The notes under the pieces are model-generated. The model did no database searches. It was given only the letters and a program-made list of their open reading frames with translations, and was not told where the DNA came from. This document shows positions 8,996-18,058 of a stretch of DNA of 64,000 bases, piece by piece. The stretch is from Zeaxanthinibacter enoshimensis. Lineage in GTDB: Bacteria > Bacteroidota > Bacteroidia > Flavobacteriales > Flavobacteriaceae. Each line of letters begins with the position of its first letter. Positions within the stretch are counted from its first letter, which is position 1. The stretch covers positions 310,001 to 374,000 of the forward strand of contig NZ_SNYI01000003.1 of NCBI RefSeq assembly GCF_004362865.1. The letters are read 5' to 3'. Made by a program: the position numbers and the translations under genes.

Positions 8996-10045
8996 ATGTA
9001 TAAAACCATCATCCGGCCTATTTTTTTCCTGTTCGACCCGGAATCCATTCACCATTTTACCTTTCGATTAATAAAATTACTTTCCAGTCTTGGATTTGGT
9101 TCTCTCTTCAGGGCCATGTACGAGGTGAAGGATCCGTTACTGCACAGGGAAGTTTTCGGTCTGCAGTTCAAGAACCCGGTAGGCCTGGCCGCGGGATTTG
9201 ACAAAGATGCGCTCTTATATAAAGAATTAGGTGATTTTGGGTTCGGATTTGTGGAGATAGGAACCCTCACACCGAAGCCGCAGCAGGGTAACCCTAAAAA
9301 ACGGTTATTCCGGTTAAAAGCTGATCACGCCCTGATCAACCGTATGGGATTCAATAACGGGGGAGTGAAGGCGGCTGCAGAACGACTCAGTCCGGATCCC
9401 CGTATCCTTGTAGGAGGGAATATCGGGAAAAACAAAGTGACACCCAATGAGCGTGCCATGGAGGATTACCTTATCTGTTTCCGTGAGTTGTTCACCAAGG
9501 TGGATTACTTTGCGGTCAATGTCAGCTCTCCCAATACACCGGGGTTACGAGAGTTACAGGATAAAGCACCACTGACCGCTTTGTTGAAAGGATTACGGGA
9601 AGAGAATACGAAGCTCTCAGTTGCCGTGCAAAGCAAAGAAAAACCCATCCTCCTTAAAATTGCCCCGGACCTGACCGACTCACAGTTGCTGGATATCATA
9701 GCCATTGTGGAGGAGACCGGGATACAAGGGGTGATCGCGACCAATACCACCCTGGATCGTAGTAAACTGCGATCTGCGGAAGAACTCCGTTCGGAAAAGG
9801 GTGGCCTCAGCGGGGAACCATTGGGAGACAGGAGTGCCGAGGTGATCCGCTTCCTGCACACCCGCAGCAATGGAGCTTTTCCTATTATCGGGGTAGGGGG
9901 AATACATTCCGAACAGGATGCCCTTGAGAAGCTGGAAGCCGGTGCGTCCCTGGTACAATTATGGACAGGTTTTGTATACGAGGGTCCGGCGTTGGTAAAG
10001 CGGATCAATAAAGCCATCCTTCAGAAAGAACGGGCAAAAGCCTAA
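8996..10045 (+). CDS. pyrD: dihydroorotate dehydrogenase (quinone), class 2
   Basis: 349 aa. Oxidises dihydroorotate to orotate with FMN and membrane quinone, the fourth step of pyrimidine synthesis. The class 2 N-terminal helical extension that docks on the membrane is present (residues 1-50). Motifs: [48 protein letters not shown] (catalytic Ser) and IIGVGGIHS (phosphate site). The length is the class 2 norm. The LysE gene starts 3 bp after the stop, so the two are probably cotranscribed. Confidence 0.97.
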   Translation: MYKTIIRPIFFLFDPESIHHFTFRLIKLLSSLGFGSLFRAMYEVKDPLLHREVFGLQFKNPVGLAAGFDKDALLYKELGDFGFGFVEIGTLTPKPQQGNPKKRLFRLKADHALINRMGFNNGGVKAAAERLSPDPRILVGGNIGKNKVTPNERAMEDYLICFRELFTKVDYFAVNVSSPNTPGLRELQDKAPLTALLKGLREENTKLSVAVQSKEKPILLKIAPDLTDSQLLDIIAIVEETGIQGVIATNTTLDRSKLRSAEELRSEKGGLSGEPLGDRSAEVIRFLHTRSNGAFPIIGVGGIHSEQDALEKLEAGASLVQLWTGFVYEGPALVKRINKAILQKERAKA

Positions 10046-10048
10046 TCC

Positions 10049-10675
10049 ATGAACTTCGAGATCCTGACCGCTTTTGTTTTCGCGACAGCTGCACTGGCTA
10101 TCGCACCGGGGCCCGATAATATATATGTACTTACCCAGAGCATTGCCCATGGCCGGAAATCTGGCCTGGCGACTACCGCCGGACTTATTTCAGGTTGCCT
10201 AGTACACACCACGTTATTGGCATTTGGTGTTTCCATGGTGATCCGGCAAAACGAACAGCTGTATTTTGTCATTAAATTATTTGGCGCACTTTACCTGTTT
10301 TACCTCGCCTGGATGGTGTTCAGGGCGGGATCCGATATCCGGCTGGATTCAGGCGCTGTACCGCGGAAATCATTATCCCGGTTATTCCGGCAGGGTTTTG
10401 TTATGAATGTCCTGAATCCTAAGGTCACCATATTTTTCCTGGCTTTTTTCCCGGGCTTCCTGTTCAGCAATTCGATGGGGCTTGTGTACCAGTTCTATAT
10501 CCTGGGTTTCATATTTATGGCGGTATCCTTTGTGATCTTCGGAACCCTCGCCCTGCTCGCCGGGAGCATTGCGGGCTACCTGAAATCACACCGGGGAACC
10601 GGCCTTTTCCTGAAATGGCTGCAGATACTGGTTTTCACGGGCATAGGGATGTGGCTGTTAATTTCAGGGAATTAG
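10049..10675 (+). CDS. LysE-family translocator (RhtB-like amino acid exporter)
   Basis: 208 aa integral membrane protein with about six helices. The family signature is near the N-terminus: ALAIAPGPDNIYVLTQSIAHGRKSG contains the APGP(D)N motif, followed by GLISGCLVHT. FVMNVLNPKVTIFFLAFFPGF matches the second conserved block. Family members export amino acids or homoserine lactones; the substrate is not predictable here. It is translationally close to pyrD (3 bp gap), with no obvious functional link. The next gene has its own promoter. Confidence 0.93.
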   Translation: MNFEILTAFVFATAALAIAPGPDNIYVLTQSIAHGRKSGLATTAGLISGCLVHTTLLAFGVSMVIRQNEQLYFVIKLFGALYLFYLAWMVFRAGSDIRLDSGAVPRKSLSRLFRQGFVMNVLNPKVTIFFLAFFPGFLFSNSMGLVYQFYILGFIFMAVSFVIFGTLALLAGSIAGYLKSHRGTGLFLKWLQILVFTGIGMWLLISGN

Positions 10676-10678
10676 TAC

Positions 10679-10686
10679 TACTTTTG
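10679..10686 (+). promoter_or_regulatory. Bacteroidota -7 element for the HMG-CoA lyase
   Basis: TACTTTTG matches TAnnTTTG in the gap after the LysE gene, 19 bp before the ATG at 10706. Confidence 0.5.
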
Positions 10687-10705
10687 GAAAAGCAAAGAAA
10701 GCCAT

Positions 10706-11572
10706 ATGCCCGAAAAGGTTAAGATCATAGAGTGCCCAAGGGATGCCATGCAGGGAATTAAGACTTTTATCCCCACCCCGGAGAAGATACATTACCTGCA
10801 GGCCCTTCTTAATTGTGGGTTCGATACCATAGATTTCGGAAGCTTTGTCTCACCCAAGGCGATTCCGCAGATGGCAGATACTGCAGAGGTATTGGCCGGG
10901 CTGAACCTGGCCCGTACCCAAAGTAAGCTTCTTGCCATTGTCGCGAATGTGAGGGGGGCAGAAGATGCAAGCGTACACCCGGAGATCGATTACCTGGGAT
11001 ACCCCTTTTCCATTTCGGAGAATTTCCAGATGAGGAATACGCATAAGACGATTGCTCAATCCATAGATGTGTTGCAACAGATACTGGAAATTGCAGGTCA
11101 AAGTGGTAAGGAAGTAGTTACTTATATTTCCATGGGCTTTGGGAACCCTTACGGGGATCCCTGGAATGTGGATATAGTCGGGGAATGGACACGGAAACTT
11201 GCGGAAATGGGGGTGAAGATCCTGTCCCTTTCGGATACCGTGGGCAGCGCCAGCCCGGAAGATATAGATTACCTCTTCTCTAATTTGATCCCTGCATACC
11301 CGGAAATCGAGTTCGGCGCTCACCTGCATACAAATCCCATGAAATGGCACGAGAAGATCGATTCCGCTTATAGAGCCGGCTGCCGTAGGTTTGACGGCGC
11401 GATTCAAGGCTTTGGAGGATGTCCCATGGCCAAGGATGAGTTAACTGGAAATATGCCAACCGAGAAGATGCTTTCCTATTTTACAACCGCAAAAGCCGAC
11501 ACAGGAGTGAAGTGGATGGCATTCGAAACTGCTCATAATAAGGCAACTGACCTCTTTTCCAAGTACCACTGA
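10706..11572 (+). CDS. hydroxymethylglutaryl-CoA lyase
   Basis: 288 aa TIM-barrel enzyme of the HMGL-like family. It cleaves HMG-CoA to acetoacetate and acetyl-CoA in leucine catabolism. The N-terminal active-site block is ECPRDAMQGI, the counterpart of EVGPRDGLQ. The C-terminal block has HLHTNP (metal His), FDGAIQGFGGCPMAKDELTGN (conserved Cys in the GGCPxA loop) and MPTEKML. The catalytic Arg lies in PRD. The family also includes other acyl-CoA lyases, but the GGCP loop supports HMG-CoA lyase. No other leucine catabolism genes are nearby. Confidence 0.9.
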   Translation: MPEKVKIIECPRDAMQGIKTFIPTPEKIHYLQALLNCGFDTIDFGSFVSPKAIPQMADTAEVLAGLNLARTQSKLLAIVANVRGAEDASVHPEIDYLGYPFSISENFQMRNTHKTIAQSIDVLQQILEIAGQSGKEVVTYISMGFGNPYGDPWNVDIVGEWTRKLAEMGVKILSLSDTVGSASPEDIDYLFSNLIPAYPEIEFGAHLHTNPMKWHEKIDSAYRAGCRRFDGAIQGFGGCPMAKDELTGNMPTEKMLSYFTTAKADTGVKWMAFETAHNKATDLFSKYH

Positions 11573-11579
11573 TATTTTT

Positions 11580-11598
11580 ATTTAAATTAATTCTAAAT
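11580..11598. promoter_or_regulatory. candidate metal-responsive operator, upstream copy
   Basis: ATTTAAATTAATTCTAAAT is a 19-bp imperfect palindrome (14 of 19 positions symmetric). It ends 4 bp before the -33 TTTG of the DUF4856-imelysin locus. It matches the downstream copy at 16 of 19 positions in the same orientation. Confidence 0.6.
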
Positions 11599-11602
11599 AA
11601 AG

Positions 11603-11633
11603 TTTGAGGATTTTTCATCCTGCTATATATTTG
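11603..11633 (+). promoter_or_regulatory. full consensus Bacteroidota promoter of the imelysin locus
   Basis: TTTG at 11603-11606, a 19-bp spacer and TATATTTG at 11626-11633. This is the best promoter match in the window, having both elements and ideal spacing. Palindromes lie on each side. Confidence 0.8.
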
Positions 11634-11646
11634 CAGCTCGAACATT

Positions 11647-11665
11647 ATTTAAAATCAATCTAAAT
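11647..11665. promoter_or_regulatory. candidate metal-responsive operator, downstream copy
   Basis: ATTTAAAATCAATCTAAAT lies between the predicted transcription start and the ATG at 11674. It differs from the upstream copy at only three central positions. Bound repressor would block promoter clearance. Confidence 0.6.
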
Positions 11666-11673
11666 ATAAATAG

Positions 11674-12891
11674 ATGAAGAGAAATCTTTTATCAACGCTA
11701 CTTTTAAGTGGAATTCTACTCACCTCTTGTACCAATGATGATGACAATAACCCGATAGATGAGCAGGTAAATGCGCCAGCCAACTATACCTTTGAAAGAG
11801 ACGGTTCTTCTACCGTGGATTATAACGGGCAGACTACCCGACTCCTTATGGGAGAGGCACTTTCCGGGGCCCTTATGGATCCCACAGAAACAGCTACCTC
11901 ACTCCAGGCTATATATGCCCATGAAGCCGGAACTGAAAATTTTGAAAATACTGATCTCAATTTTTCTGATAAGAATTTAAAATCCAAAACTGCAGCTTCA
12001 GCCGATTTCTTTGCTTCCAATACGGCTGATCAATTTGATATCCGGGCAGATTTTGATGGGTGGATAGACGCACAGGCCAACGAGATCTTTCCCAGGTGGA
12101 ACAGCGCAGCAGCTCCGGGGAGCGCAGGCCAGATAGCAGACGGTACATCTACCCGTTATGTTTCAGGCCAGGGACTGGAATACAACCAGTTGGTCATAAA
12201 AGGACTCATCGGAGCAGTTATGGCAGACCAGGCTCTTAATAATTACCTGTCGGCCAGCGTACTGGACGAAGGAGAAAATATATCAGAGAACGAAGCCGGG
12301 ATTACCGTAGCGGGTAAAAATTACACCACTATGGAGCACAAATGGGATGAAGCTTACGGTTATGTATTCGGTCTGAATGCGGATCCCGCCAATCCTAATA
12401 ATGATCTCGGGGCAGACAGTTTCCTGAACAAATATCTCGGTAGGGTAGAGGGAGACAGTGATTTTGCCGGGATTTCCAACGAGATATTTGAAGCCTTCAA
12501 GTTAGGAAGGGCCGCTATTGTCGCCGGTAATTACGAGGTGCGCGATGAGCAGGCAGCAGTTATCCGTGAAAAGATATCCGAAATTATAGGAATAAGATCT
12601 GTGTACTATCTGATACAGGCGAAATTACTCCTTGAACAACCCCAACCCGCATATGGTACTATTTTCCATGATCTTTCCGAGGCCTATGGTTTTATCTACA
12701 GCCTGCAGTTTACCCGTAAGCCTGGTACTATGGAGCCCTATTTCAGCAGGACCGAAGTGCGTGCGATCCTTGACGATCTTATGGACGACGGTGCCAATGG
12801 GTTATGGAATGTACAGCCCCAGACCCTGCAGAATTTAGCAGATACTATAGCTGCCCGTTTTGACTTTACGGTAACCGAAGCCGGTAGCTAG
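11674..12891 (+). CDS. DUF4856 lipoprotein, first gene of the imelysin/gamma-carboxylase-homologue locus
   Basis: 405 aa. Lipoprotein signal peptide with lipobox LLTSC at residues ~16-20, then an acidic linker (NDDDNN). The mature part has the DUF4856 opening YTFERDGSSTVDYNGQTTRL and a largely helical body, including MEHKWDEAYGYVFGL and DLSEAYGFIYSLQF. Known: DUF4856 proteins are Bacteroidota lipoproteins often found beside imelysins. Inference: a surface or periplasmic metal-binding partner. It has the strongest promoter of the window and two candidate operators. The imelysin gene follows after 98 bp. Confidence 0.87.
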   Translation: MKRNLLSTLLLSGILLTSCTNDDDNNPIDEQVNAPANYTFERDGSSTVDYNGQTTRLLMGEALSGALMDPTETATSLQAIYAHEAGTENFENTDLNFSDKNLKSKTAASADFFASNTADQFDIRADFDGWIDAQANEIFPRWNSAAAPGSAGQIADGTSTRYVSGQGLEYNQLVIKGLIGAVMADQALNNYLSASVLDEGENISENEAGITVAGKNYTTMEHKWDEAYGYVFGLNADPANPNNDLGADSFLNKYLGRVEGDSDFAGISNEIFEAFKLGRAAIVAGNYEVRDEQAAVIREKISEIIGIRSVYYLIQAKLLLEQPQPAYGTIFHDLSEAYGFIYSLQFTRKPGTMEPYFSRTEVRAILDDLMDDGANGLWNVQPQTLQNLADTIAARFDFTVTEAGS

Positions 12892-12966
12892 AATGAAATT
12901 ATTTGAGTTAGTTAGGTGAAGATGGGAAAAGGGACTCCCGGTTTTCTGATTGGGTGTTCCCTTCCC

Positions 12967-12974
12967 TATCTTTG
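12967..12974 (+). promoter_or_regulatory. possible internal -7 element before the imelysin gene
   Basis: TATCTTTG matches TAnnTTTG, 15 bp before the ATG at 12990 and 30 bp before the alternative ATG at 13005. There is no well-spaced -33, so it may be an internal promoter or chance. Confidence 0.4.
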
Positions 12975-12989
12975 CAAATCGAAAAATTT

Positions 12990-14132
12990 ATGAAACGTAG
13001 ACCGATGAAAAGAATTATTCTGAGTTTGACTATCCTGTTGACCATCTGGGCGTGTTCTTCCGACGCCACCGGGGATCCGCAGGTAGACCCGAAACCTACA
13101 CCTGTAAGTTTTGAACGCAGCGAAATGCTGGAGAACTGGGCGGATAACATTATCCTGCCTTCTTACCGGGATTTCAATACCAGGCTCAATGCGATGAACA
13201 CGGTGTTTGTAGATTTTAAAGCTAACCCATCGGAAGACCAGCTACAGAAGCTGCGAGATGCCTGGTTGGATGCCTATATAGGCTGGCAGGCCGTAGCCAT
13301 GTTCGAGATCGGTCCTGCCGAATCGGTGGGGTACCGCCTGGGAATGAATACCTATCCTACAGATGTGACCACCCTGGAACAACATCTTGCATCGGGATCT
13401 TATGACCTGACCCTGCCGGCTAACCGAGATGTAAAAGGTTTTCCTGCCTTGGATTATCTTATTAACGGGTTAGCTACATCGGATTCCCAGATCGTGGCCA
13501 GGTACCAGGGAGACCAACAGCAGGCGCATTTTGATTATATTGATGCCGTTCTCGAGGATATGCAAACGCTTACATCCGATGTCATTCAAGGTTGGGAAGG
13601 AGGATTCCGGGATGCATTTGTCGCTAATGACGGCGCTTCTGCAACGGCTTCAACAGACCGGATGGTAAATGATTTTATCTTCTATTACGAGAAACATCTG
13701 CGTGCAGGTAAAATGGGGATTCCCTTAGGAGTTTTTACAGGTTCAAAAGCCCCCCAGACTTTGGAAGCATATTACCGGGCATCCGTAGGTAAGGAACTTT
13801 TCCTGGCTGCCATGGTCGCAGTACAGGATTTCTTTAACGGGAAGCACTACGGGAAGTCGGCTTACGGTAAAAGCCTTTCTTCCTACTTACAGGATCTCAA
13901 TTCCCTGAAAGATGGGGCTGCCCTTGATGAGATCATCAACGAGCAGTTAGACCTGGCTATGACTGAGGTGACCTCCCTGGGTGACTTCAGGTCCGAGATA
14001 GAGAACAACGATCCTCCCAGAGCAATGCTGCTCGCCTATGATGAAGTACAACGGGTAGTACCCCTGTTTAAAGTAGATATGGTGTCTGCCATGAGCATTA
14101 GTGTGGATTTTGTAGATGCAGACGGCGACTAA
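12990..14132 (+). CDS. imelysin-family lipoprotein (IrpA/EfeO-like, M75)
   Basis: 380 aa from the ATG at 12990; the ATG at 13005 (MKRIILSL) is equally possible, and both give a lipoprotein signal with lipobox IWAC. The rest is the imelysin four-helix-bundle repeat fold: MLENWADNIILPSYRDF at the start, RDAWLDAYIGWQAVAMFEIGPAES in the first half and DFFNGKHYG in the second. The canonical GxHxxE metal motif is altered to GFPALDYL, so His and Glu are replaced. Known family role: iron-regulated metal-binding surface or periplasmic proteins. The HTTM gene begins 3 bp after its stop. Confidence 0.9.
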   Translation: MKRRPMKRIILSLTILLTIWACSSDATGDPQVDPKPTPVSFERSEMLENWADNIILPSYRDFNTRLNAMNTVFVDFKANPSEDQLQKLRDAWLDAYIGWQAVAMFEIGPAESVGYRLGMNTYPTDVTTLEQHLASGSYDLTLPANRDVKGFPALDYLINGLATSDSQIVARYQGDQQQAHFDYIDAVLEDMQTLTSDVIQGWEGGFRDAFVANDGASATASTDRMVNDFIFYYEKHLRAGKMGIPLGVFTGSKAPQTLEAYYRASVGKELFLAAMVAVQDFFNGKHYGKSAYGKSLSSYLQDLNSLKDGAALDEIINEQLDLAMTEVTSLGDFRSEIENNDPPRAMLLAYDEVQRVVPLFKVDMVSAMSISVDFVDADGD

Positions 14133-14135
14133 TCG

Positions 14136-15503
14136 ATGAACGCATCCATCCGAACAAAACTCGAATTACGGCGTGAGGCTGCCCCACTGGCAGTCTTTCG
14201 CATTTTGTTTGGACTCATGATGCTTTTTTCTATTATCCGTTTCTGGTACCACGGTTGGATCGAATCCCTCTACCTTGAACCTGGTTTTCACTTTTCATAT
14301 TACGGCTTTGAATGGGTAAAGCCCCTGGGGGTTTATACCTACCTGCTCTTCCTGGTCTGTGCCCTTTCTGCCCTGGCTATAGCAGTGGGTTATAAATACC
14401 GCTGGGCCGTGATTATCTTTTTCCTGAGCTTCACCTATATAGAGCTTATGGATAAGACCACATACCTGAATCATTATTATTTCATCAGTGTCTTATCCCT
14501 GCTGATGATCTTCCTGCCCTTACACACGTATTTTTCTATCGACGCCTGGAAGAACCCTGCCAAGGCTTACCAGAGAGTGCCTTCCTGGCCTGTGCTGACA
14601 TTACGGCTCCTGCTGGGAATTGTCTATTTCTATGCCGGACTGGCAAAACTGAATTCAGACTGGATGCTCGAGGCCATGCCCTTGAAGATCTGGCTTCCTT
14701 CCAAATTTGATATCCCGATGATCGGCGGGTTGTTGGGGCAGGAGTGGGTACAGTACGCATTCTCGTGGACAGGCGCCCTGTTTGACCTGGCCGTTCCTTT
14801 CCTTCTGCTGAATAAACGGACCCGGGTACCTGCATTTATTGTCCTGGTGGTGTTCCATGTACTGACCCGCGTGCTTTTCCCCATAGGTATGTTCCCTTAT
14901 ATCATGATCGTTTCTGCCCTTATCTTTTTCCCGGCATCGGTCCATCACCGGATATTGGAGTTTATTTCCCGGCTTACAGGCATTCTCAAGAAACGCTTTG
15001 ATAACGGGCGCACCTTGGTAAATAAGTACGGCCCTGCTCATAAACTAAGAACAACTTTCCTGCTGCTCTTCTTCGGGTTTCAGTTGCTCTTTCCCTGGAG
15101 ATACCTTCTTTATCCCGGTGAGCTGTTCTGGACAGAGGAGGGCTATCGGTTTTCCTGGCGGGTGATGCTGATGGAAAAATCCGGTTATGCGCAGTTCAAA
15201 GTAGTAGATGAGGAAAGCGGCAAATGGGTTTACGTAGATAACTCAGAATTCCTCACACCATTCCAGGAGAAGCAGATGTCTTTTCAACCGGATTTTATAC
15301 TGGAATTCGCTCACTTCCTGGAAGAACATTACGAGGAGATGGGATGGAATAATGTTGGTGTATACGTAGACAGCAGGGTTGCACTGAACGGGAGACTGAG
15401 CAAGCCCTTCATCGATCCCGGGGCCGACCTCACCCAATACGAGGACTCATTTAAACCTAAAACCTGGATATTACCGTTTCATGATACGATCAAAGGATTA
15501 TAG
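14136..15503 (+). CDS. HTTM protein, full-length homologue of vitamin K-dependent gamma-glutamyl carboxylase
   Basis: 455 aa. The N-terminal half is a polytopic HTTM domain. A lumenal/periplasmic-type C-terminal half carries WTEEGYRFSWRVML and VYVDSRVALNGR, as in VKGC enzymes. The block VYFYAGLAKLNSDW places Lys171 where, from memory, human GGCX has its catalytic base Lys218. LNHYYF places His113 at the position of GGCX His160. LFPIGMFPYIM is also shared. Known: eukaryotic VKGC carboxylates Glu using reduced vitamin K, and Bacteroidota carry menaquinone. Activity and substrate here are unproven. The last 23 bp overlap the FecA-like receptor gene, and the gene starts 3 bp after the imelysin stop. 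Confidence 0.88.
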   Translation: MNASIRTKLELRREAAPLAVFRILFGLMMLFSIIRFWYHGWIESLYLEPGFHFSYYGFEWVKPLGVYTYLLFLVCALSALAIAVGYKYRWAVIIFFLSFTYIELMDKTTYLNHYYFISVLSLLMIFLPLHTYFSIDAWKNPAKAYQRVPSWPVLTLRLLLGIVYFYAGLAKLNSDWMLEAMPLKIWLPSKFDIPMIGGLLGQEWVQYAFSWTGALFDLAVPFLLLNKRTRVPAFIVLVVFHVLTRVLFPIGMFPYIMIVSALIFFPASVHHRILEFISRLTGILKKRFDNGRTLVNKYGPAHKLRTTFLLLFFGFQLLFPWRYLLYPGELFWTEEGYRFSWRVMLMEKSGYAQFKVVDEESGKWVYVDNSEFLTPFQEKQMSFQPDFILEFAHFLEEHYEEMGWNNVGVYVDSRVALNGRLSKPFIDPGADLTQYEDSFKPKTWILPFHDTIKGL

Positions 15504-17952
15504 TGTTATATGCATTCTGTTGCTAAGCTTTTTTGGGTATTCCCAGGGAAGCCTGCAGGGCATTATTACCGGGGCAGACGGGATTCCAGTTCCCGGCGCC
15601 GAGGTGTACCTCGAAAATACAGATACCCTGGCCGAGGCGGATCAAAACGGTAATTATGTGTTTAACAACCTTGGGGAGGGAACCTATAACATGGTGGTCT
15701 TTGCCTTTGAATTTAAAGTATTCGAAACCGAGGTCACCGTTGAAGGCGCCACGGTCCGGAATATTACCCTTGAACCCCTGAGCGAGACACTTTCCGAAGT
15801 GGTACTGATACAGGAGCGGCAGCGGGTTTTTGCCTTGAAAAGCCTTAAAAAAGTTGAGGGCACCGCTATTTACGCCGGAAAGAAAAGCGAGGTAGTGCTC
15901 ATGGATCAGCTGGTGGCCAATGTAGCGGCTAATAATCCCAGGCAGGTATACAGCCAGGTGGTAGGACTCAATATTTACGAAAATGGTGACGCCGGACTGC
16001 AGCTCAATATCGGGGGCAGGGGATTGAACCCGAACCGTACTGCCAACTTCAATACCCGGCAGAATGGTTATGACATCAGTGCTGATGCCCTGGGATATCC
16101 TGAAAGCTATTATACGCCACCTGCCGAGGCCCTCAGCGAGATCCAGGTGGTACGCGGTGCGGCATCCCTGCAGTATGGTCCCCAGTTCGGGGGGCTGGTG
16201 AATTTTAAATTCAAACGCCCCGTAACTGACAAAGCAATAGAGTGGACAAGTCGGCAGACCATTGGTTCGTATAACCTCCTTACCAGTTTCAACAGTTTAA
16301 GTGGAACGGTGGATGATTTTAGTTATTACACCTATTTCAATTACAAGGAAGGTGACGGCTTTCGGCCCAACTCGGAATTCAACAGTCGCAATTATTTTGG
16401 TTCCTTTAACCTTCAGCTGAGCGAGGATACCCGCCTGACTTTTGAAGCAACCGTACTCGATTACCTGGCAAAACAAGCCGGGGGGCTCACAGATGTCCAG
16501 TTTGAAGAAGACCCTTTCTTCAGTAACCGTGAGCGGAACTGGTTTACAGTGGACTGGAAACTCTTTTCGCTGCGACTGGATCATCGTCTGAACCAGCGTT
16601 CCGATATCAGCTTGCAATTGTTCAACCTGGAGGCCAATCGCTCTGCCCTGGGTTTCCGGACCAACCGCGTTTCCCAGCCGGATGATCCCTCCGAGCCTCG
16701 TGAATTACTTGTAGATGATTTTCGGAACTGGGGTGCGGAATTCCGTTACCTGACTCGTTATACTTTATCAGGGAAGAATTCCGTCTTATTACTGGGGACC
16801 AAGTACTACCAGACAGACAACCGGCAGCAACAAGGTCCCGGGAGCGCAGCCGCCGATCCGGACTTCGAATTTTACACGGAAGAATACCCGAATTACGAGC
16901 GGCAATCTGCCTTTGAACTGCCCAATGCCAACCTGGCCGTCTTCGGTGAAAACATCATCGACCTGAGTCCAGCTTTTTCAATTACCCCCGGTTTTCGCTG
17001 GGAATATATTAAGACCAGGAGTGAAGGGGCTTACAGGAACATTGTTCTGGACCTGGCAGGCAATCCTTTACTGAATGAAGAAGTGACCGATAACCGGACC
17101 TTTGAACGTAATTTCCTGTTGCTGGGGGTGGGTGCTGCTTATAAGTTAGGAGACAGTGCCGAACTGTATGCCAATATTTCACAGAACTATCGTTCCGTTA
17201 CTTTTAGTGATATCAGGGTGGTCAATCCCTCCTACCAGGTAGCTGAAGATATCCGGGATGAGGATGGATTTACAGCCGACCTGGGTTTCAGGGGTAATTA
17301 CAGGAGTGTGCTTTCCTTTGACCTAAGTGTCTTCAGCCTGCTCTACGATAATCGCCTGGGAGAGATCCTGAAGAATGAAACCAGGACCAATGCGAACGGG
17401 GAGGTTGTGGAGACCGGGAGGGTAGTGCGTTTCCGGGGAAATATCGGTACTGCTTTTATGTATGGTCTGGAGAGTTTCCTGGACTGGAACCTGAAAAAGA
17501 CTTTTGCTCCCGGGGCTGAACGCGTCCGGGCTAACGTTTACCTGAATCTTGCCCTTACCGATTCAGAATACCTGAATTCAGAAGAAACCGGGGTAGAAGG
17601 TAAGCGGGTGGAATTTATCCCGAGGATCAATATGAAAACGGGCTTACAATTCGGTTATGGTAATTTCCTTGGAAGCCTGCAGTACTCGTATCTGTCTGAA
17701 CAATTTACGGATGCCACTAACGCACCCCGGGACATCAACGATAACCAGCGCGGGATAGAAGGTTCCATTCCCGCATATGATATTATGGATCTTTCATTGT
17801 CTTACAGCTACCGGAAATGGAAACTGGAAGCCGGCATTAATAACCTTCTGGGGAACACTTATTTTACACGCAGGGCTACGGGCTACCCCGGACCGGGGAT
17901 CATCCCGGCAGAACCCCGCACTTTCTATACCGGAGTACAATTCAAACTATAA
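15481..17952 (+). CDS. TonB-dependent receptor, FecA-like (ferric-siderophore/citrate type)
   Basis: 823 aa. Signal peptide ~1-21 (ends FFGYSQG), CarboxypepD_reg-like domain ~25-100, then a plug with GLNIYENGDAGLQLNIGGRG, ISADALGYPESYYTPP and IQVVRGAASLQYGPQFGGLVNF, and a barrel ending in FYTGVQFKL. The NIGGRG...SADALGYPE pattern is the FecA subtype of plug, which supports import of an iron chelate. The start lies inside the 3' end of the HTTM gene, a 23-bp overlap that implies translational coupling. With the two imelysin-type lipoproteins this makes an iron-acquisition locus. Confidence 0.9.
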   Translation: MIRSKDYSVICILLLSFFGYSQGSLQGIITGADGIPVPGAEVYLENTDTLAEADQNGNYVFNNLGEGTYNMVVFAFEFKVFETEVTVEGATVRNITLEPLSETLSEVVLIQERQRVFALKSLKKVEGTAIYAGKKSEVVLMDQLVANVAANNPRQVYSQVVGLNIYENGDAGLQLNIGGRGLNPNRTANFNTRQNGYDISADALGYPESYYTPPAEALSEIQVVRGAASLQYGPQFGGLVNFKFKRPVTDKAIEWTSRQTIGSYNLLTSFNSLSGTVDDFSYYTYFNYKEGDGFRPNSEFNSRNYFGSFNLQLSEDTRLTFEATVLDYLAKQAGGLTDVQFEEDPFFSNRERNWFTVDWKLFSLRLDHRLNQRSDISLQLFNLEANRSALGFRTNRVSQPDDPSEPRELLVDDFRNWGAEFRYLTRYTLSGKNSVLLLGTKYYQTDNRQQQGPGSAAADPDFEFYTEEYPNYERQSAFELPNANLAVFGENIIDLSPAFSITPGFRWEYIKTRSEGAYRNIVLDLAGNPLLNEEVTDNRTFERNFLLLGVGAAYKLGDSAELYANISQNYRSVTFSDIRVVNPSYQVAEDIRDEDGFTADLGFRGNYRSVLSFDLSVFSLLYDNRLGEILKNETRTNANGEVVETGRVVRFRGNIGTAFMYGLESFLDWNLKKTFAPGAERVRANVYLNLALTDSEYLNSEETGVEGKRVEFIPRINMKTGLQFGYGNFLGSLQYSYLSEQFTDATNAPRDINDNQRGIEGSIPAYDIMDLSLSYSYRKWKLEAGINNLLGNTYFTRRATGYPGPGIIPAEPRTFYTGVQFKL

Positions 17953-18018
17953 TTACCCTCCTGCTCGCAATGTAATATTTCGGCCCACTTTTGGTCCCGG
18001 CGCAATCTTATCACAGGA

Positions 18019-18058
18019 CACCTCCTGTTATGAACAGGAGGTGCTTTCAATCTTTTTA
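18019..18058. terminator. terminator after the imelysin-HTTM-TonB locus
   Basis: Perfect 11-bp stem CACCTCCTGTT / AACAGGAGGTG with loop ATG, followed by a T-rich but interrupted tail. It lies between convergent genes. Confidence 0.65.
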
